Source: Calliopum simillimum (lineage: Eukaryota > Arthropoda > Insecta > Diptera > Lauxaniidae). From it: DNA of 64,000 bases. Position numbers and translations under genes: made by a program. Each line of letters starts with the position of its first letter. Positions within the stretch are counted from its first letter, which is position 1. The stretch covers positions 64,683,407 through 64,747,406 of the forward strand of contig OX638372.1 in assembly GCA_951812925.1 (NCBI GenBank). Direction: 5' to 3'. Below, in pieces: positions 34,809-45,674 of this stretch. The notes beneath the pieces were generated by a model that did no database searches, had not been told where the DNA came from, and saw nothing but the letters and a program-made list of their open reading frames with translations.

Positions 34809-35390
34809 TAACTTAATATAAGCTTATTGAAACAAACATTTCGTTTGGAAATTAACTTGCCAAATTTTCGGAAATTCTTGAATTTTAATTATTTAATAAT
34901 CGAAACTGGACCCTTCACAACAAGCTTCTGAAAATCATTTGGAGCAAGCTTATTATAAATATTTTTATACAATATTTTCCAAATTTTTTTATTCAATATT
35001 TTTAAATTATTTTTTGAACTTTTGAATTAACATTTTGTTAGTATTTATTAAGTTCATTGAACAACATTCAAATGCCTTGTGTTTTACTTAGCTGGATAAG
35101 TCACTGATAAAATAAAATAAAAATTTTTTCGAATGTTTGGAAAACTATTATTGAAACTTTTGGAAATAAACATTTTTCCAATTGTTGATTTTAACTTTGG
35201 AAATCAATTTCAAAAATAATAAAAAAATAATATTTTCCAAACGTTTGAGAATTAGTTATGAAAACATTTGAAAATAAACTTTTTCCAAGCGTAAGAATTG
35301 AAAAAGTTGTAAAATTGTTTGTTGGGAAATCAGTACATATATTAGTAACGCCATTTAGTAGCAAAATAAACTTTTTAAGTTGTAGATCAA

Positions 35391-35960
35391 TATTTACATA
35401 CATGTATGTAAATGGGCCTTCAGGACAATCAAACGCTCTGTATTGGTTTTTCTCGGAACGAAAAAAAATTATGCAAATATCGTTTTTATGAGTCCTTCTA
35501 ACTTTTGAAACACTTTCGGGATGATTTTTTTCTTTGCTTCATACAAATCGTCCATAAAGATCTTTAGTCCGAACATTTCCGAGCTTGAAGACATATTATC
35601 CTTTTTTTCTTCAAGATTGAAAACTCTTCGTCAAATTTTAACACACCGGCGCGGTTTTAATGTCATGTGCTTCGAAATTGCTTTGCATTTGGTATGCTCA
35701 AAAAGTCAATTTTGAACTCAGGCAAGTTAAGAAGAGTTTTATCAAGGCGAGTCACACGTAGAATTTTTAAAATTTTTCAAGCAGAAATTTAATATTAAAT
35801 TTTGAAGTAAAATCCAATCTGTAAAAATAGCATAGAAAAGTAAAAAGTTTTCTTGAGCTCGTTCTATTATATTATCACCTTAATACCACAACTAGGTAAC
35901 TTCGAAATTATCACTCTTGGGATAAGTGGCCGATGACATTCTGTTTGGCTTGGTGCACAA
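35391..35960. other. Intron sequence, nothing recognised
   Basis: Begins at the TA that closes the split mariner. Short frames only. Confidence 0.4.
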
Positions 35961-35969
35961 TTCTGGCCA

Positions 35970-36140
35970 ACCAGAGTTCTCGAAAGGGGCATTAATGCAA
36001 AGTTGTAAGATAAAAACAAAACTAGAACTGTCGAAAATCAGTGTAAATTTAAATTTTCAAAAATCTTCAAATTGAATTATCTCAAAACTATAAAATTGGA
36101 GTTACCTGGTTGTTGTATTGAAGTGGCAATATTACTCTGA
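35970..36140 (+). repeat. Dispersed repeat, copy 1 (second copy near 59965)
   Basis: Ordered matches to 59965-60135: GGGGCATTAATGCAAAGTTG / GTGGCACCATTGCAAAGTTA, TAGAACTGTCGAAAATCAGT / AGAAAAGTCGAAATTCAGTG, ATTATCTCAAAACTATAAAA / ATTATTTCAAAACTAGAAAA, TTGAAGTGGCAATATT / TTGAAGTGGCGATATT. Same orientation. Identity unknown. Confidence 0.55.
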
Positions 36141-36456
36141 ACGCAACCCCTTAAAAGCTCTTGCCTAGCCAAACATTCCTAGAATTACAAATGAAATAAC
36201 AGAAAAAATATACCATTAGTTAATGGCATAAAAATCATCCCCAGAAGATGTCAATGATGTTAATGAGAGCTAAACTAAACATAAATACAAATCACTTGAA
36301 AAGAGCTCATTTCAAACGAAATTTCAACTTATTATCCTGTTAATATTTTTGATCTCAGCTCAAGTTAATTAATTTCTGAATAAGCATAAAAAAAAACGGT
36401 TAAGATTCTGCTTAATATTAATTACCACACAATGAGTACAAAATGAGTCAACTTAC

Positions 36457-36657
36457 CCTGCCTACTTGTTGGTATTAATTGACTAAAAATAGCAATAGGC
36501 GTCATACAAAGTATACTCCCAATCCAAATAAATCCGATTATTCTATACGCATGATTTATTGTTTGCCAAGTTCTTGAGCGTAGTGGGTGACAAATTGCAT
36601 AATAACGTTCACAGGATATAGCCACCAATGTCCATGAGGATACGGCAACAGATGTAG
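36457..36657 (-). CDS. CCKLR: CCK-like/sulfakinin receptor, exon with ICL2 and TM4 (partial gene)
   Basis: This is an internal exon of a class A neuropeptide GPCR. On the minus strand it follows a pyrimidine-rich acceptor (TTTTACTTACAG) and ends at a GTAAGT donor. Its 201 bp have phase 1 at both ends. The peptide runs from the end of TM3 (WTLVAISCERYYAICHPL, ERY being this family's DRY-type motif) through ICL2 (RSRTWQTINHAYR), TM4 (IIGFIWIGSILCMTPIAIF) and into ECL2 (SQLIPTSRQG). That run is highly characteristic of insect CCK/sulfakinin receptors, which couple sulfakinin to satiety signalling at the plasma membrane. The split codon joins in frame to the exon at 27101, giving SRQG-LRKCREVW. 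TM1-TM3 exons were not found in the 27 kb upstream. The paralog (17D1 or 17D3 type) cannot be decided. Confidence 0.93.
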
Positions 36658-36660
36658 CTG

Positions 36661-37213
36661 TAAGTAAAACAGAAAGAAAATAACTAATGAGCATAAAAAC
36701 TAATTTCGTATGGAATAGAATTAGCATTTCTTTTGTTTGTGTTGGTGTGCTTTCGGTTTACCGCTTGAAAGGATAAATGGACAACATATGCCATTAGATA
36801 CGCTACCATTAGATACGCTACAAACTTATAGCCAAAGCTAAAAGGAATGAAAGGAAAAACTTTCTGTAAAATGTCATACATATTTTGAATGAAAATCTTA
36901 TATTGTAAGCATCCAACAGTGGATTAAATCACTTTTCTCGTATATGTGACCGTCCACAGGAAAAGGGACCTTATTTTCACAAAAAAAAAAAAAAAAAAAA
37001 AATTCACAGTAGATACAGCTAAAAATAAGAGATAGGGTCAATTCAGTGGTTAGGTATGTTCAGAAAATTTGACAATTGATTTGAAGTTGATAATCAAATT
37101 ACAAATACCAATAAAAGTTGTCTTACCAAACCCCTAACCTGTTAAAATACATAATTTTTGAACATGGATATCTACAAACTTGAGTTCTTCATTTTACGAT
37201 TTTAAAATGCCAC
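36661..37213. other. Sequence upstream of the first recognised receptor exon
   Basis: Minus-strand intron leading into the 36657 acceptor, with a pyrimidine tract directly upstream. No further receptor exon was found here. Confidence 0.4.
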
Positions 37214-37370
37214 AAGGGGCTGTCCATAAGCTCCGTGACGCTAAAATTGAACCCCCCCCCCACCCCTATGTGACGGTAGCTTCATATAAAAAATAAATAA
37301 AATACACGAAGCGTGACGCTTGCTCGAACACCCTCCTCCCTAGGAGCGTCACGGAGTTTTGGAACTTTCC
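37214..37370. mobile_element. Small MITE remnant with CTCCGTGACGCT inverted motif
   Basis: GGGGCTGTCCATAAGCTCCG, then TGACGCT, opens the stretch. AGCGTCACGGAGTTTT near 37345 is the complement of part of it. A C run and GTGACG/GCGTGACGC repeats lie between. It resembles the widespread insect repeat that begins GGGCTGTCCATAAA with TACGTAACG blocks. The right terminus is eroded. Confidence 0.45.
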
Positions 37371-37559
37371 AGTGATCGAAGTATCATTTTATTCACAATT
37401 ATAGCTTTTTTTAAGCAAGGATATTTCAAAATCCTGCAGATATAATGACAGTTGCTGATGAAAACGGATTCAGTGTCGAAAAGTACATAAGACTGCATAT
37501 AAGAAATAAACAGTTCATTCCATTTTTTTTTTGTGCCTGAGTAATTTACCAAAATTTTT

Positions 37560-38110
37560 CTTTGGTAAAATGTGGGCGTGGCAATTATTGAACAATGCTC
37601 ACTTTTCGTTATGCTTTAGATACTCACGATCAAGATCCGCATACCAAATTTCATCAAAATATGTGCCTAATAGCAAAAAGACTCCCTACAGGTAAATTCA
37701 GAAAGACTGGTTTAGTAGTTTTCTTTTAATAGCGTATTATCTTTTTTTGGGCGGTGCCACGCCTCAATGAGTTTTTCAAATATAACGGCATATCACATAT
37801 TAGTATTGTACATGTTTCCTGGGGTTACATCTCTCAAATTTTGATTAAAATGGTTGGAGTCGTTTTCGAGTAATATTCAGCCGAAGTTTTTGTTGGTTAT
37901 AAAGGGGGAGTGGCACTTCTTCGATGCCGCCCACTTTTCGTTCAATACAAGGCAATAATAAGCAGTACCTACACATCAAATTTCATCAAAATATTTTGTA
38001 TCATTTGCGAAAAATATCATTTAACGTATTTTGCTTGTATGGGAGGTTCCACGCGCAACTTGAACTTTTTTTAAAAAAAAACCCCCTTAAATTTTTCATA
38101 AAGGTTCTTT
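37560..38110 (+). repeat. Diverged repeats with GTGGGCGTGG/GGTGCCACGCC blocks
   Basis: Three successive segments each have a CCACGC/GGCGTGGC block, TACCAAATTTCATCAAAATAT / CACATCAAATTTCATCAAAAT and an ATATCGTTT-type join. The layout is like an old tandem repeat or a decayed INE-1-like element. Not assigned further. Confidence 0.4.
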
Positions 38111-38275
38111 AAATTAAAGCATAATTTAGAAGCTTTAAAATGATGTATGATTCAAGATGGGATTCGGTCGCTAGATGAGAGTTTTTGGCTTTTGAACGCC
38201 CGCGGCAGGCAAAACTCTTTGTTCAATCAAGAGGAAGGCATCTTACGAAAAAAGTGTACAAGGCACAAAATGGTA

Positions 38276-39155
38276 GGGGAACTGATGCTATTGTGGTATA
38301 GTTTTTCAATGTGCGAACGTCAATGCTTTTATCCTGTCAGAAAACATGAAAAACAAGGGATATGTTGCTGTCATGGACCAAACAAAATTTTTCCGATGTC
38401 AGTTGAACGAAACGTAAATCGCGTGTGGTCGATTTTTTTTCCGCATTTTTCGCAAAAAAATTTTGTTAAGAAAAAGTTTTTTTCTGTGGAAGTTTTAATT
38501 ATATTCAATTAAGGTAAGTGAAAAATATTGCGAAGTAAGTTTTTAACTTCTTAAATTCACAAAGTTTCCAATATAATTTTTACAATCTTGTAATCTAAAA
38601 ATTGGCAAGTGTGGTATAGTCGGGCTTCGCTAATGTGGTATAGGAACATTTCTTGATATTCTAAAAATTATTTGATGGCTGTTTAGTTTTTAATAAGAAC
38701 TCTGAGTTTGAGAACCAATGTAAATGTTATTATGAACTTATTTCATATCTTTCAAACTTTATATTTGGTCATATGGTGAAGTATACCACATTACCCTACT
38801 TATATGTACCACATTACCCGCCCACTTTGCAAGTACTGATCAGTATGTACACCACATTGCGCCACCATATATACCACATTACCAGCCCACTTTACAAGTA
38901 CTGATCAGTATATATATCACAATGTGCCACCATATATACCACATTACCTGCCAACTTTTTAAAAACAGCTTTTTTGACTTTTTTCACAATTTGCTCAATA
39001 ATTTTTTTTTAATAAAATTGCACACATTTTATTGAAATATATTCTGTAGCCAATACTTCAATGAATAGCACAAAAATTGAAATTGAAATTGATCTAACGG
39101 TTCTCTTTCAAATTCTACCTAAACATTAGCTATACCACAATAGAATCAGTTCCCC
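38276..39155. mobile_element. TA-flanked element with GGGGAACTGAT ends, 880 bp
   Basis: GGGGAACTGATGCTATTGTG, continuing GTATAG, is complementary to the right end with one mismatch over 26 bp. TA flanks both sides (38274-38275, 39156-39157). The host sequence is a copy of the hairpin repeat at 28040-28295, and that copy shows the uninterrupted site. The motif GTGGTATA recurs inside many times. No coding sequence. A second copy starts at 62362. Confidence 0.75.
38770..38960 (+). repeat. Tandem repeat of about 75 bp
   Basis: Units of ACCACATTACCCGCCCACTT, then TGCAAGTACTGATCAGTATG and CCACCATATATACC, repeated about 2.5 times within the GGGGAACTGAT element. Confidence 0.7.
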
Positions 39156-39157
39156 TA

Positions 39158-40109
39158 AGAATCGTTTAAGAAATACGTAAACCAAAACTAATATTGCATA
39201 TTAAATAGTCTTAAAACACTTCCAAATTCATTTAACTTAAGAACATACGAACTTAAAGTTAAAGTATACATCTTAACAATGAGATATCATTATATATTTT
39301 TTTTGGACTTTAATTAAACATCAAAATAATTTCAGAGCAATCGTTAATTAACAAAAATAACTAAACATATTTTTCTGACTAACATCAGCACAATAATTTT
39401 CTTACTTATGGGCAACATTAATTATTCTACTTCAAAAGTAAATCCATTATTTTATTCATTTCAAAAACTGAGCAACATTACTCACACATATTTTCACTGC
39501 CATATTTCAAAGCAAAGAATATATAACGTTTTTTATCCATTGGAGCTTATTTAACAATTACACATTATAAAGGTCGGTTTTCAGTATTTCATTAAAAGGC
39601 CAAAAGTTGCAATTTCTTTCTTCAAAAATTCACATTTCATTAATTTTACCATGTTTATTTAATGTTTGGGGTTCTTTAAAAGTCATTTAAAAAACTTTTG
39701 CAATTCAAATAAATGTTCATTTTCTTTTATTCTTTGTCCACATATTTCAAAGTTGAGAAGCCTGCTACATACCATACCTACTGTCACCTTACAAAGGACG
39801 GTCATGGTTTTTTTAAAATTTTTTTGATGTTGACACTTGTGGTTTTACCATTTACTTGTAATGATAAGGAGTTGGTATTGTAGTCGTAAAACCAAATATT
39901 TCAAGGCACTTTTCGCGTTAGTAAAATTGCAAAAAGAGAAAAAATAAATAAACAGAAAGTAAAACAGATTTATGTCTATGTTTAGCATTTTTGTACGACA
40001 TTTCTTTGAATATTCTAAATTGCCTGTTGCCTGTTTTAAATGGAAAATGTTGCTATTTTGTGGCAACAACAGCATATTATCGTGTTATAAATTTTAGTTC
40101 AAAACCATA
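39158..40109. other. Sequence between elements, nothing recognised
   Basis: Starts with the rest of the hairpin repeat (AGAATCGTTTAAGAAATACG). Beyond it no feature was recognised. Confidence 0.4.
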
Positions 40110-42724
40110 AAGGGTGTCTCAATAAGAGTGCACATTTTAAATTTTATATAATTTTGTTTTCGTGCAAGTGGCAACTCTGAAATTTTATAGTTGTCACTTG
40201 TGTTTATTCCGATTATCAAAAATGGAGCGTTACACAAAAGAATAAACGCGTTATCGTTGTGAAACCCCATTAAATAAATGGGGAAATTTACGCTGAGACT
40301 GCTCGCAAGCTTTGCGAAATTTTCGGTCGAGAAAGTTCACCTAATGTGTCAAAAATTAAAGAGGTGGTCAAAAAATTTTAACAAACTGGGTCGATTATAG
40401 ACGTAAATCTCCTTTGCGTTGACGCACACTGGTTCAAAATCCTTAAAAGCTGGCCAAAAGTCGAAAAAAAAAGTTTTTTTAAATTAACTTTTTATGGACC
40501 GTATTCTCTAAAAGATATTCATAGACCTCAAAAAATTTGTAAGAAAGATCCAAGTATTCATTCAATGCTCTTGGGATCTTTCCAAAAGTACGCTTCTCAG
40601 ACGCAAAATGCTGTGAGTTAGAAGTAAAACTTAGTGTTCACTGTAAAAATCGTGTGGTTACTGTAAAACTGAACCAATTTGAATGGTTGAATATGGAATC
40701 TCTTTTTAAAAGAAAATGCTATCGAACCTTTTCATTCAAAACTTGCAATAATTTATACTTTTTTGATAATTGTGATTAACTTAAAATCAAAATATTTCAC
40801 AAAATCAGCTTGCAATGGTTATGAAAAAAGACCAGAATTAATTTATCCCACGTCATACCACCAAGATTTTAGAAGATTGATTGGATTTAAGAAGATTGAA
40901 ACCTTTTCTAACACATATAAAAAAATTGAGGTGCCTTTTTTTGCCTTTTTTGTTTGACGCGATTTTTTCTGAAGCGCCCATAGGAAAATTTAACTCATAT
41001 TGCTTTCCAAGTGCTTATATGTGTTGCTCGTTCAAAATGATAAAATTTTTATATAATTCTATTGCTTATACTCCATGTTAAAGGAGTCTAGAATCCATTT
41101 TGATGTAGATCAATTTACCGTTGCACACAACTCTGTCAAAGTTAAAGTTTTGAAATAAATTTTTAAATAACGTATAAAAATTGTGCAAGTTCTAGTTTTT
41201 GCCATTTCGAATCCGTCATTTTGTTTTTTTAAAATCTAACATCAGATTCGTAATCAGTGACCCCAAATACCCCAGAGTACATTTTTTTTTTGTTGGATTT
41301 GGTTGAATATTTATGCAAATCATATGCCATTTTGAATCCGCCATTTTCCTTTTTAAAAATCTAACATCAGATTCGTAATCAGCAACCTCAAAAATCCCCA
41401 TGTAAAAGATTTCGTCTCGAAACTTTAATGATTTCGACTTTTGGCCAGCTTTTAGGGATTTTGAACCAGTGTGCGACGTGGCAGTCGGTTTCTTATAAAC
41501 ATTGCTGCTTTAAACGAGAGTGTCGCCGAAAACCAAAAATAAAACATCATTTTAGCAATAACTTTTCGTTAAATCGTCTAAAAAAACTAGTTTTAAATTA
41601 CACAGATCAACAAATTGAGGGAATACCAATTTGAATTTGATCTCTATAATTGTTTTGAACTAATTCAGGGCTGTTAATTCCGAATCTGTAAATCGTTTTT
41701 TCCTATCTGGTCTGATGTCAGAGTTAACCTTGATTTAAAGTGCAGAAAACGCTATGTTTAGACACCCAGAAAGTAACGTAGTTCACTTTTGTCAGAGACA
41801 TCAAATAGCCCCAAGCTTTCTCCTTAAATCATACTTGTACCTTTTTCAATTGGACCATTACTTTCTGAGATATCATTCATTGAAGTAAAGGTTGTTCAGC
41901 TCTATTCAAATTTAATGTAGTCCTTTACATGGGTTTTCGATACCTTTACTTCAATTGATGATATCTAGGAAAAAAATGTTTAAAATGTTTAAAAAAAAGT
42001 TCGAATGAAAAAGTTCGGATGAAAAAGTTTCTAAGTCTCCCCACAGTATATTTTCTGTTGTAAGCCAGCAATTTGTTCAATGGGTAATGGAGAAAAGTGA
42101 AGTGAATGCCAATTTTTCGAAAAAAAGTCATCTTCACCGATGAAGTGCATTACCATCTGAATGGTTTTGTGAGCTTGGGGCTCAGAAAATCCTTACGGCA
42201 TCCATGAAAAATTAATGCATCCACAACGAACAACTATCACGTGTTTATTGTAGGCAGTCGGCGTGATTGAACCTTACTTTTTTGAAAATAAGGCCAGAAT
42301 TGAAGTGACTGTGAACGGCATTCGTTACAGGAACATAATAACGGAGTTCTTGTGGCCCACAACTGAGTGGCATAGATCTGGACCTGCTACAATGCTCATG
42401 AAGCAAGCAATTTATTGCAGCAACGATTTCCAGACCAAATCATATAACAAAATTCTGATAGCAACTGACCACCAAGATCATGTGATTTAATGCCATGCGA
42501 TCTCTTTCTTTGGGGTTTTGTGAAAACAGTTCTTGAGCCCAAGGCCTAGATCCAATGCGTCATCGGTGAGATACAGCCATGGTAGCCAGTTGCTAGATAT
42601 TTAATTCATACATACTTAATCGCAACATGTCTACTTCACAATGCAATAAAAATTTTGCAAGTCGTTTGAAAAATACTTGCTTTTACTTTGAAATAAAAAA
42701 AGGGCACGCTTATTGGGACACTCC
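40110..42724 (+). mobile_element. Decayed DD41D-type mariner, split by a Transib-like insertion
   Basis: Left end AAGGGTGTCTCAATAAGAGT and right end near 42701-42724 (GGGCACGCTTATTGGGACAC, then TCCT) are imperfect complements. An N-terminal transposase start is seen at 40219 (ATGGAGCGTTACACA). After the insertion, fragments such as GSRFL and NIAALNESVAEN continue. At 42130-42540, HYHLNGF, a VxxxFFENKA-type stretch, TTDHQ/HHQ and CDLFLW-like fragments match the catalytic region in several frames. It is too decayed to show all three catalytic residues. Confidence 0.6.
40425..41473. mobile_element. Transib-like non-autonomous element, 1049 bp
   Basis: Ends CACACTGGTTCAAAATCC and complement, extending about 44 bp with one mismatch. 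Flanks are TGACG (40420-40424) and CGACG (41474-41478). The interrupted mariner reading frame implies the original site was CGACG, so the left T is a later change. A 5-bp CGNCG-type duplication and CAC-starting ends are the Transib pattern. No transposase is present. It contains two direct repeats (41210-41275, 41330-41400) with CTAACATCAGATTCGTAATC. Confidence 0.65.
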
Positions 42725-44840
42725 TCATATGTTGCATCTTATCAAGAATATACATAAGCATAAACTTTTCTATAGCTACAACATCTACTTCTTTGGATTA
42801 AAAACAAAAGAATAAAGTGTATATATGCTGGATGTAGTGTACAAAGACAAAACGTACAAACTACTCCAAATACTCCTTAATCCTTCATTTTCTTGAGTGC
42901 AGATAGCAAGCAAAAACTCAGTCATCGTAAAACATTTGATGAGATCTGAGAAAGTAAAAGAACTTAGCAAGAGCAAACTTTTGTTGAAGAAAACACAAAT
43001 CAAATCAGTTTGTGAAATGTGTGCACAAAGGACACCAACATTCAAAGAGCAAAAGCAAAAAACTTGTTAAAGAAGAACTCCAGGAAACTGAAAATATAAA
43101 CTTAATGGCAGGTAATAATGTTAGTAAGCAGATGGACTTAAGTAAAGGTCAATCCTAAATAAAACACAATGTTATTATGAATATCCGAGAGCTCTTAACT
43201 TCTTATTTATTCATTTGATATTTTTCAATAATATTCTATGCAGTTGAGTATAGTATATTGAGTATTTTTATACAATACAGTGAAGTAGGATTGGTAGATA
43301 TTATTTGAAGTGGATGCTCTATATAAGAGTTATTAGGTAATAAATTGGAGCCGTTCTTACTTAATTCGGGTACGAAGAATTCTGAATTCTATCTTTTTTG
43401 CTGGGTTGGTTAGTAACCCAATGCATGGCTAATATATCGCATACCTTTCACAGAACAGATTGTTTATTGGAAGTAAGTATATGAAAAGCTCTCCGATTTA
43501 CAATTATCACGCACGTCATTCTGCACATATGCTTTGTCGCTTGCTACCTAATTATGAATGAAAAGTCAGGACTTTGCTCAGTTTTTTTCTTAACGTATCA
43601 TATCGTTCAAACAAAGCAAAAGTAATGTCATACACATTTTGCATAATGACCGCACGAAATATTTAAATTTAAAATATGGTGAAATGTCAAAAAAAAAAAT
43701 CCCAAACAATAATTTAATTTGAAATCATGATACGCCCACTTGCTGGCATTTTTTGCATGAAAAGTTTTCGCGGATGAACTATGCTGAATAAATAAGTTCA
43801 TAATACGAAATTAAAAATTTCATGCTTGACTTCCGCCCATGATGGAACGCAATAGCGAAAAAACGTATGCTGAAAATTAAAATAATCGTAAAATATAAAT
43901 AAATGTTTTAAATTGTTTTTTAATCCATGCATTACCAGTTAAACTGTTCAATAATTACACAGAATTAAGGGGCCGATAAAGTAGACCTGCTTCCCTCTTA
44001 TGAGCAAATGGTGAACATTCATGTGATAATACATATGCAGTTTATCACATCTTTTATATAAAATCAAAACTAAATTTAGGAATTAAGTTATTTTTTCAAC
44101 TAAAGCTTTTAAAGAAAAAAGGGAAAATTGAAAAGAATTTTGTATGCGTAGAAAATCCTTTATATTCCAAATGAATTTTTAGGGCAATTCAAAGACTTAA
44201 TCTAAAAAACTTGTATGTTTGTGCCTTACGTAAACAAAAGTAAGTAAATCTTGTACCACGTTCCGCGCTAAAAATGCCTACGTAATACTGGATTGGCCCC
44301 TAAGGTATACGCTTCATTTAAGCATAGTCAAATACACACTTAATTAATAATAGTGAATTGTAACCCGAAGAGAAAAGAAGCTCTTCACAAGGCTTTCTGA
44401 AGTGCTCTTTTTTCATTCATAAGAGCTACCGCTTCGTAAGAACTATTCTTTCTTTCTAACATTTCATGTATCTAAGTAAGCGTACTGAAGCCTACCGCAG
44501 CCTTACCGAAAGCGATCTTTTGAAGCAATTATTTGTAATGAGGTGGTAAGCGTTCTTTCAACTAAAAACAAAAGAAACGAACTGATCGCAGTAGAATTCA
44601 ACCTAACGCCCATCCGCATGATAGATAGAAACAGATTATTTCACTAACAATTACAAACTTGTTTGGCCTCTAGACAACTGACCTATATGATGAAGAGGTA
44701 AAAAATTTGTCAATAAGGAAAATGCTTCTCCAAACAGAATTCGAATCACTGTGTATTCAATTTCAATCCAAATAAATAAAAATACAAAAAATAGGAAATA
44801 GGAAATAGAAAAGTAAATTAAAAAAAAGGAAAAAATAAAA
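42725..44840. other. Over 2 kb without a recognised feature
   Basis: AT-rich, short frames only, no strong inverted repeats seen. No receptor exon recognised on the minus strand. Confidence 0.4.
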
Positions 44841-44849
44841 GATAAAAAA

Positions 44850-44945
44850 AATGTCCGGGGTGGGAATTGAACCCGTGCTTATAGACACATAATTTACAAA
44901 CTTGTATAATGTGTCTATAAAATTTGTATATTAAACAAATTTTTT
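44850..44945 (-). other. tRNA-like T-arm next to a palindrome (possible SINE or tRNA relic)
   Basis: On the minus strand GCACGGGTTCAATTCCCACC, then CCGGACA, looks like a tRNA T-arm plus acceptor 3' strand, including a GGTTCAA B-box. Immediately upstream a 12-bp palindromic pair TTATAGACACAT / ATGTGTCTATAA occurs. No A-box, anticodon arm or 5' acceptor strand is recognisable, so it is not a functional tRNA. Confidence 0.3.
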
Positions 44946-45674
44946 TTTAAATTTTACAAGCAGAATTTGATAATCGAATGCTTACTGCAGCCTTGCCATA
45001 AATCGTTGTGTAAGAGCTACTAAATTTCTATGGCAACAAGTGCTTTCTTAAGAAGCGCGTGATATTTTTCCCCTTGGGAAGTTATTCATACGTGTTACTC
45101 GTGCTCAGAATTATTGCTGTATTTCTTTACAAAAAATGACATTTCCAAACTCGGAAGTGTAACAAACTTAATAGTGATATTTTCTTTATACATTGACATC
45201 AATATTAAATATTTCTTTCCAGTACAACACATAATATCAATTACCACTTCATGGCAACACGTGCGACACAATTGACAAACGCGCATTGAACTTGAGTGGC
45301 GTTTTAGATGATGAATTAATAAACGTGTCAAGATTTTTTTCCTTTTTTTTTTAATTTGCACAGTGTATAAGTATACGTTAAGAATTTGGGTTTAAATATT
45401 TCGAAATATTTTATGTACCCTATATAAACGAAAATTCTGTTATACTTGAAGAACATATTTCATATAATTTTATGAAAATGATATTGTGTAAAATGTGTAA
45501 GAATTTTTTTCTATTCACCAACTTTATAGAAATAACAATTTAAAACACTACTATGAATATATTAGAGAACAAAAAAAAAAAACAAAAAAATTCGCAAAAC
45601 TTCTCTCAAACGCATTCATGTAGTTTTTGGTAGTGATATAAATTTTAAAAATGAAGAATTTCATAAAATTATTG
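44946..45674. other. Sequence without a recognised feature
   Basis: No supported coding or repeat feature between the tRNA-like relic and the hairpin MITE. Confidence 0.4.

Larger units (their letters stand above)
32960..35326. mobile_element. Fold-back element with CCCAACAAACAATTTTA ends
   Basis: CCCAACAAACAATTTTATAAC on the left pairs with the complement of GTTGTAAAATTGTTTGTTGG on the right. Complementarity extends about 250 bp inwards (TTTCCAAACGTTTGG-type blocks; GAGCTAAGTAAAACACAA with TTGTGTTTTACTTAGCT). It interrupts the mariner after GCTTTCA and is itself interrupted by the Helitron at 33290-34808. No target duplication could be resolved. Confidence 0.65.
28783..35390. mobile_element. 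Mariner copy split into five or more pieces by later insertions
   Basis: The left end TCGGGTCTACAACTTAAAAA at 28783, preceded by TA, and the right end TTTTTAAGTTGTAGATCAA, followed by TA, match the ends of the mariner at 58602-59490. Pieces align in order to that copy: 28783-28918, 30527-30950, 32813-32959 and 35327-35390. Between them sit a solo LTR, a fold-back element, a MITE, a second fold-back element and a third fold-back holding a Helitron. The transposase is represented only by fragments (the plus-strand text near 30700-30830 is the complement of the region with the second catalytic Asp). Confidence 0.75.

Noticed and set aside
36684..36881. Possible upstream receptor exon on the minus strand
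   Set aside because: Hydrophobic but without TM2/TM3 motifs (NLAxxD, conserved Cys), and no matching splice phase; it follows the 36657 acceptor tract.
38770..38960. Regularly spaced repeats considered as a CRISPR array
   Set aside because: Only 2.5 diverged units, no distinct spacers, in a eukaryotic transposon.
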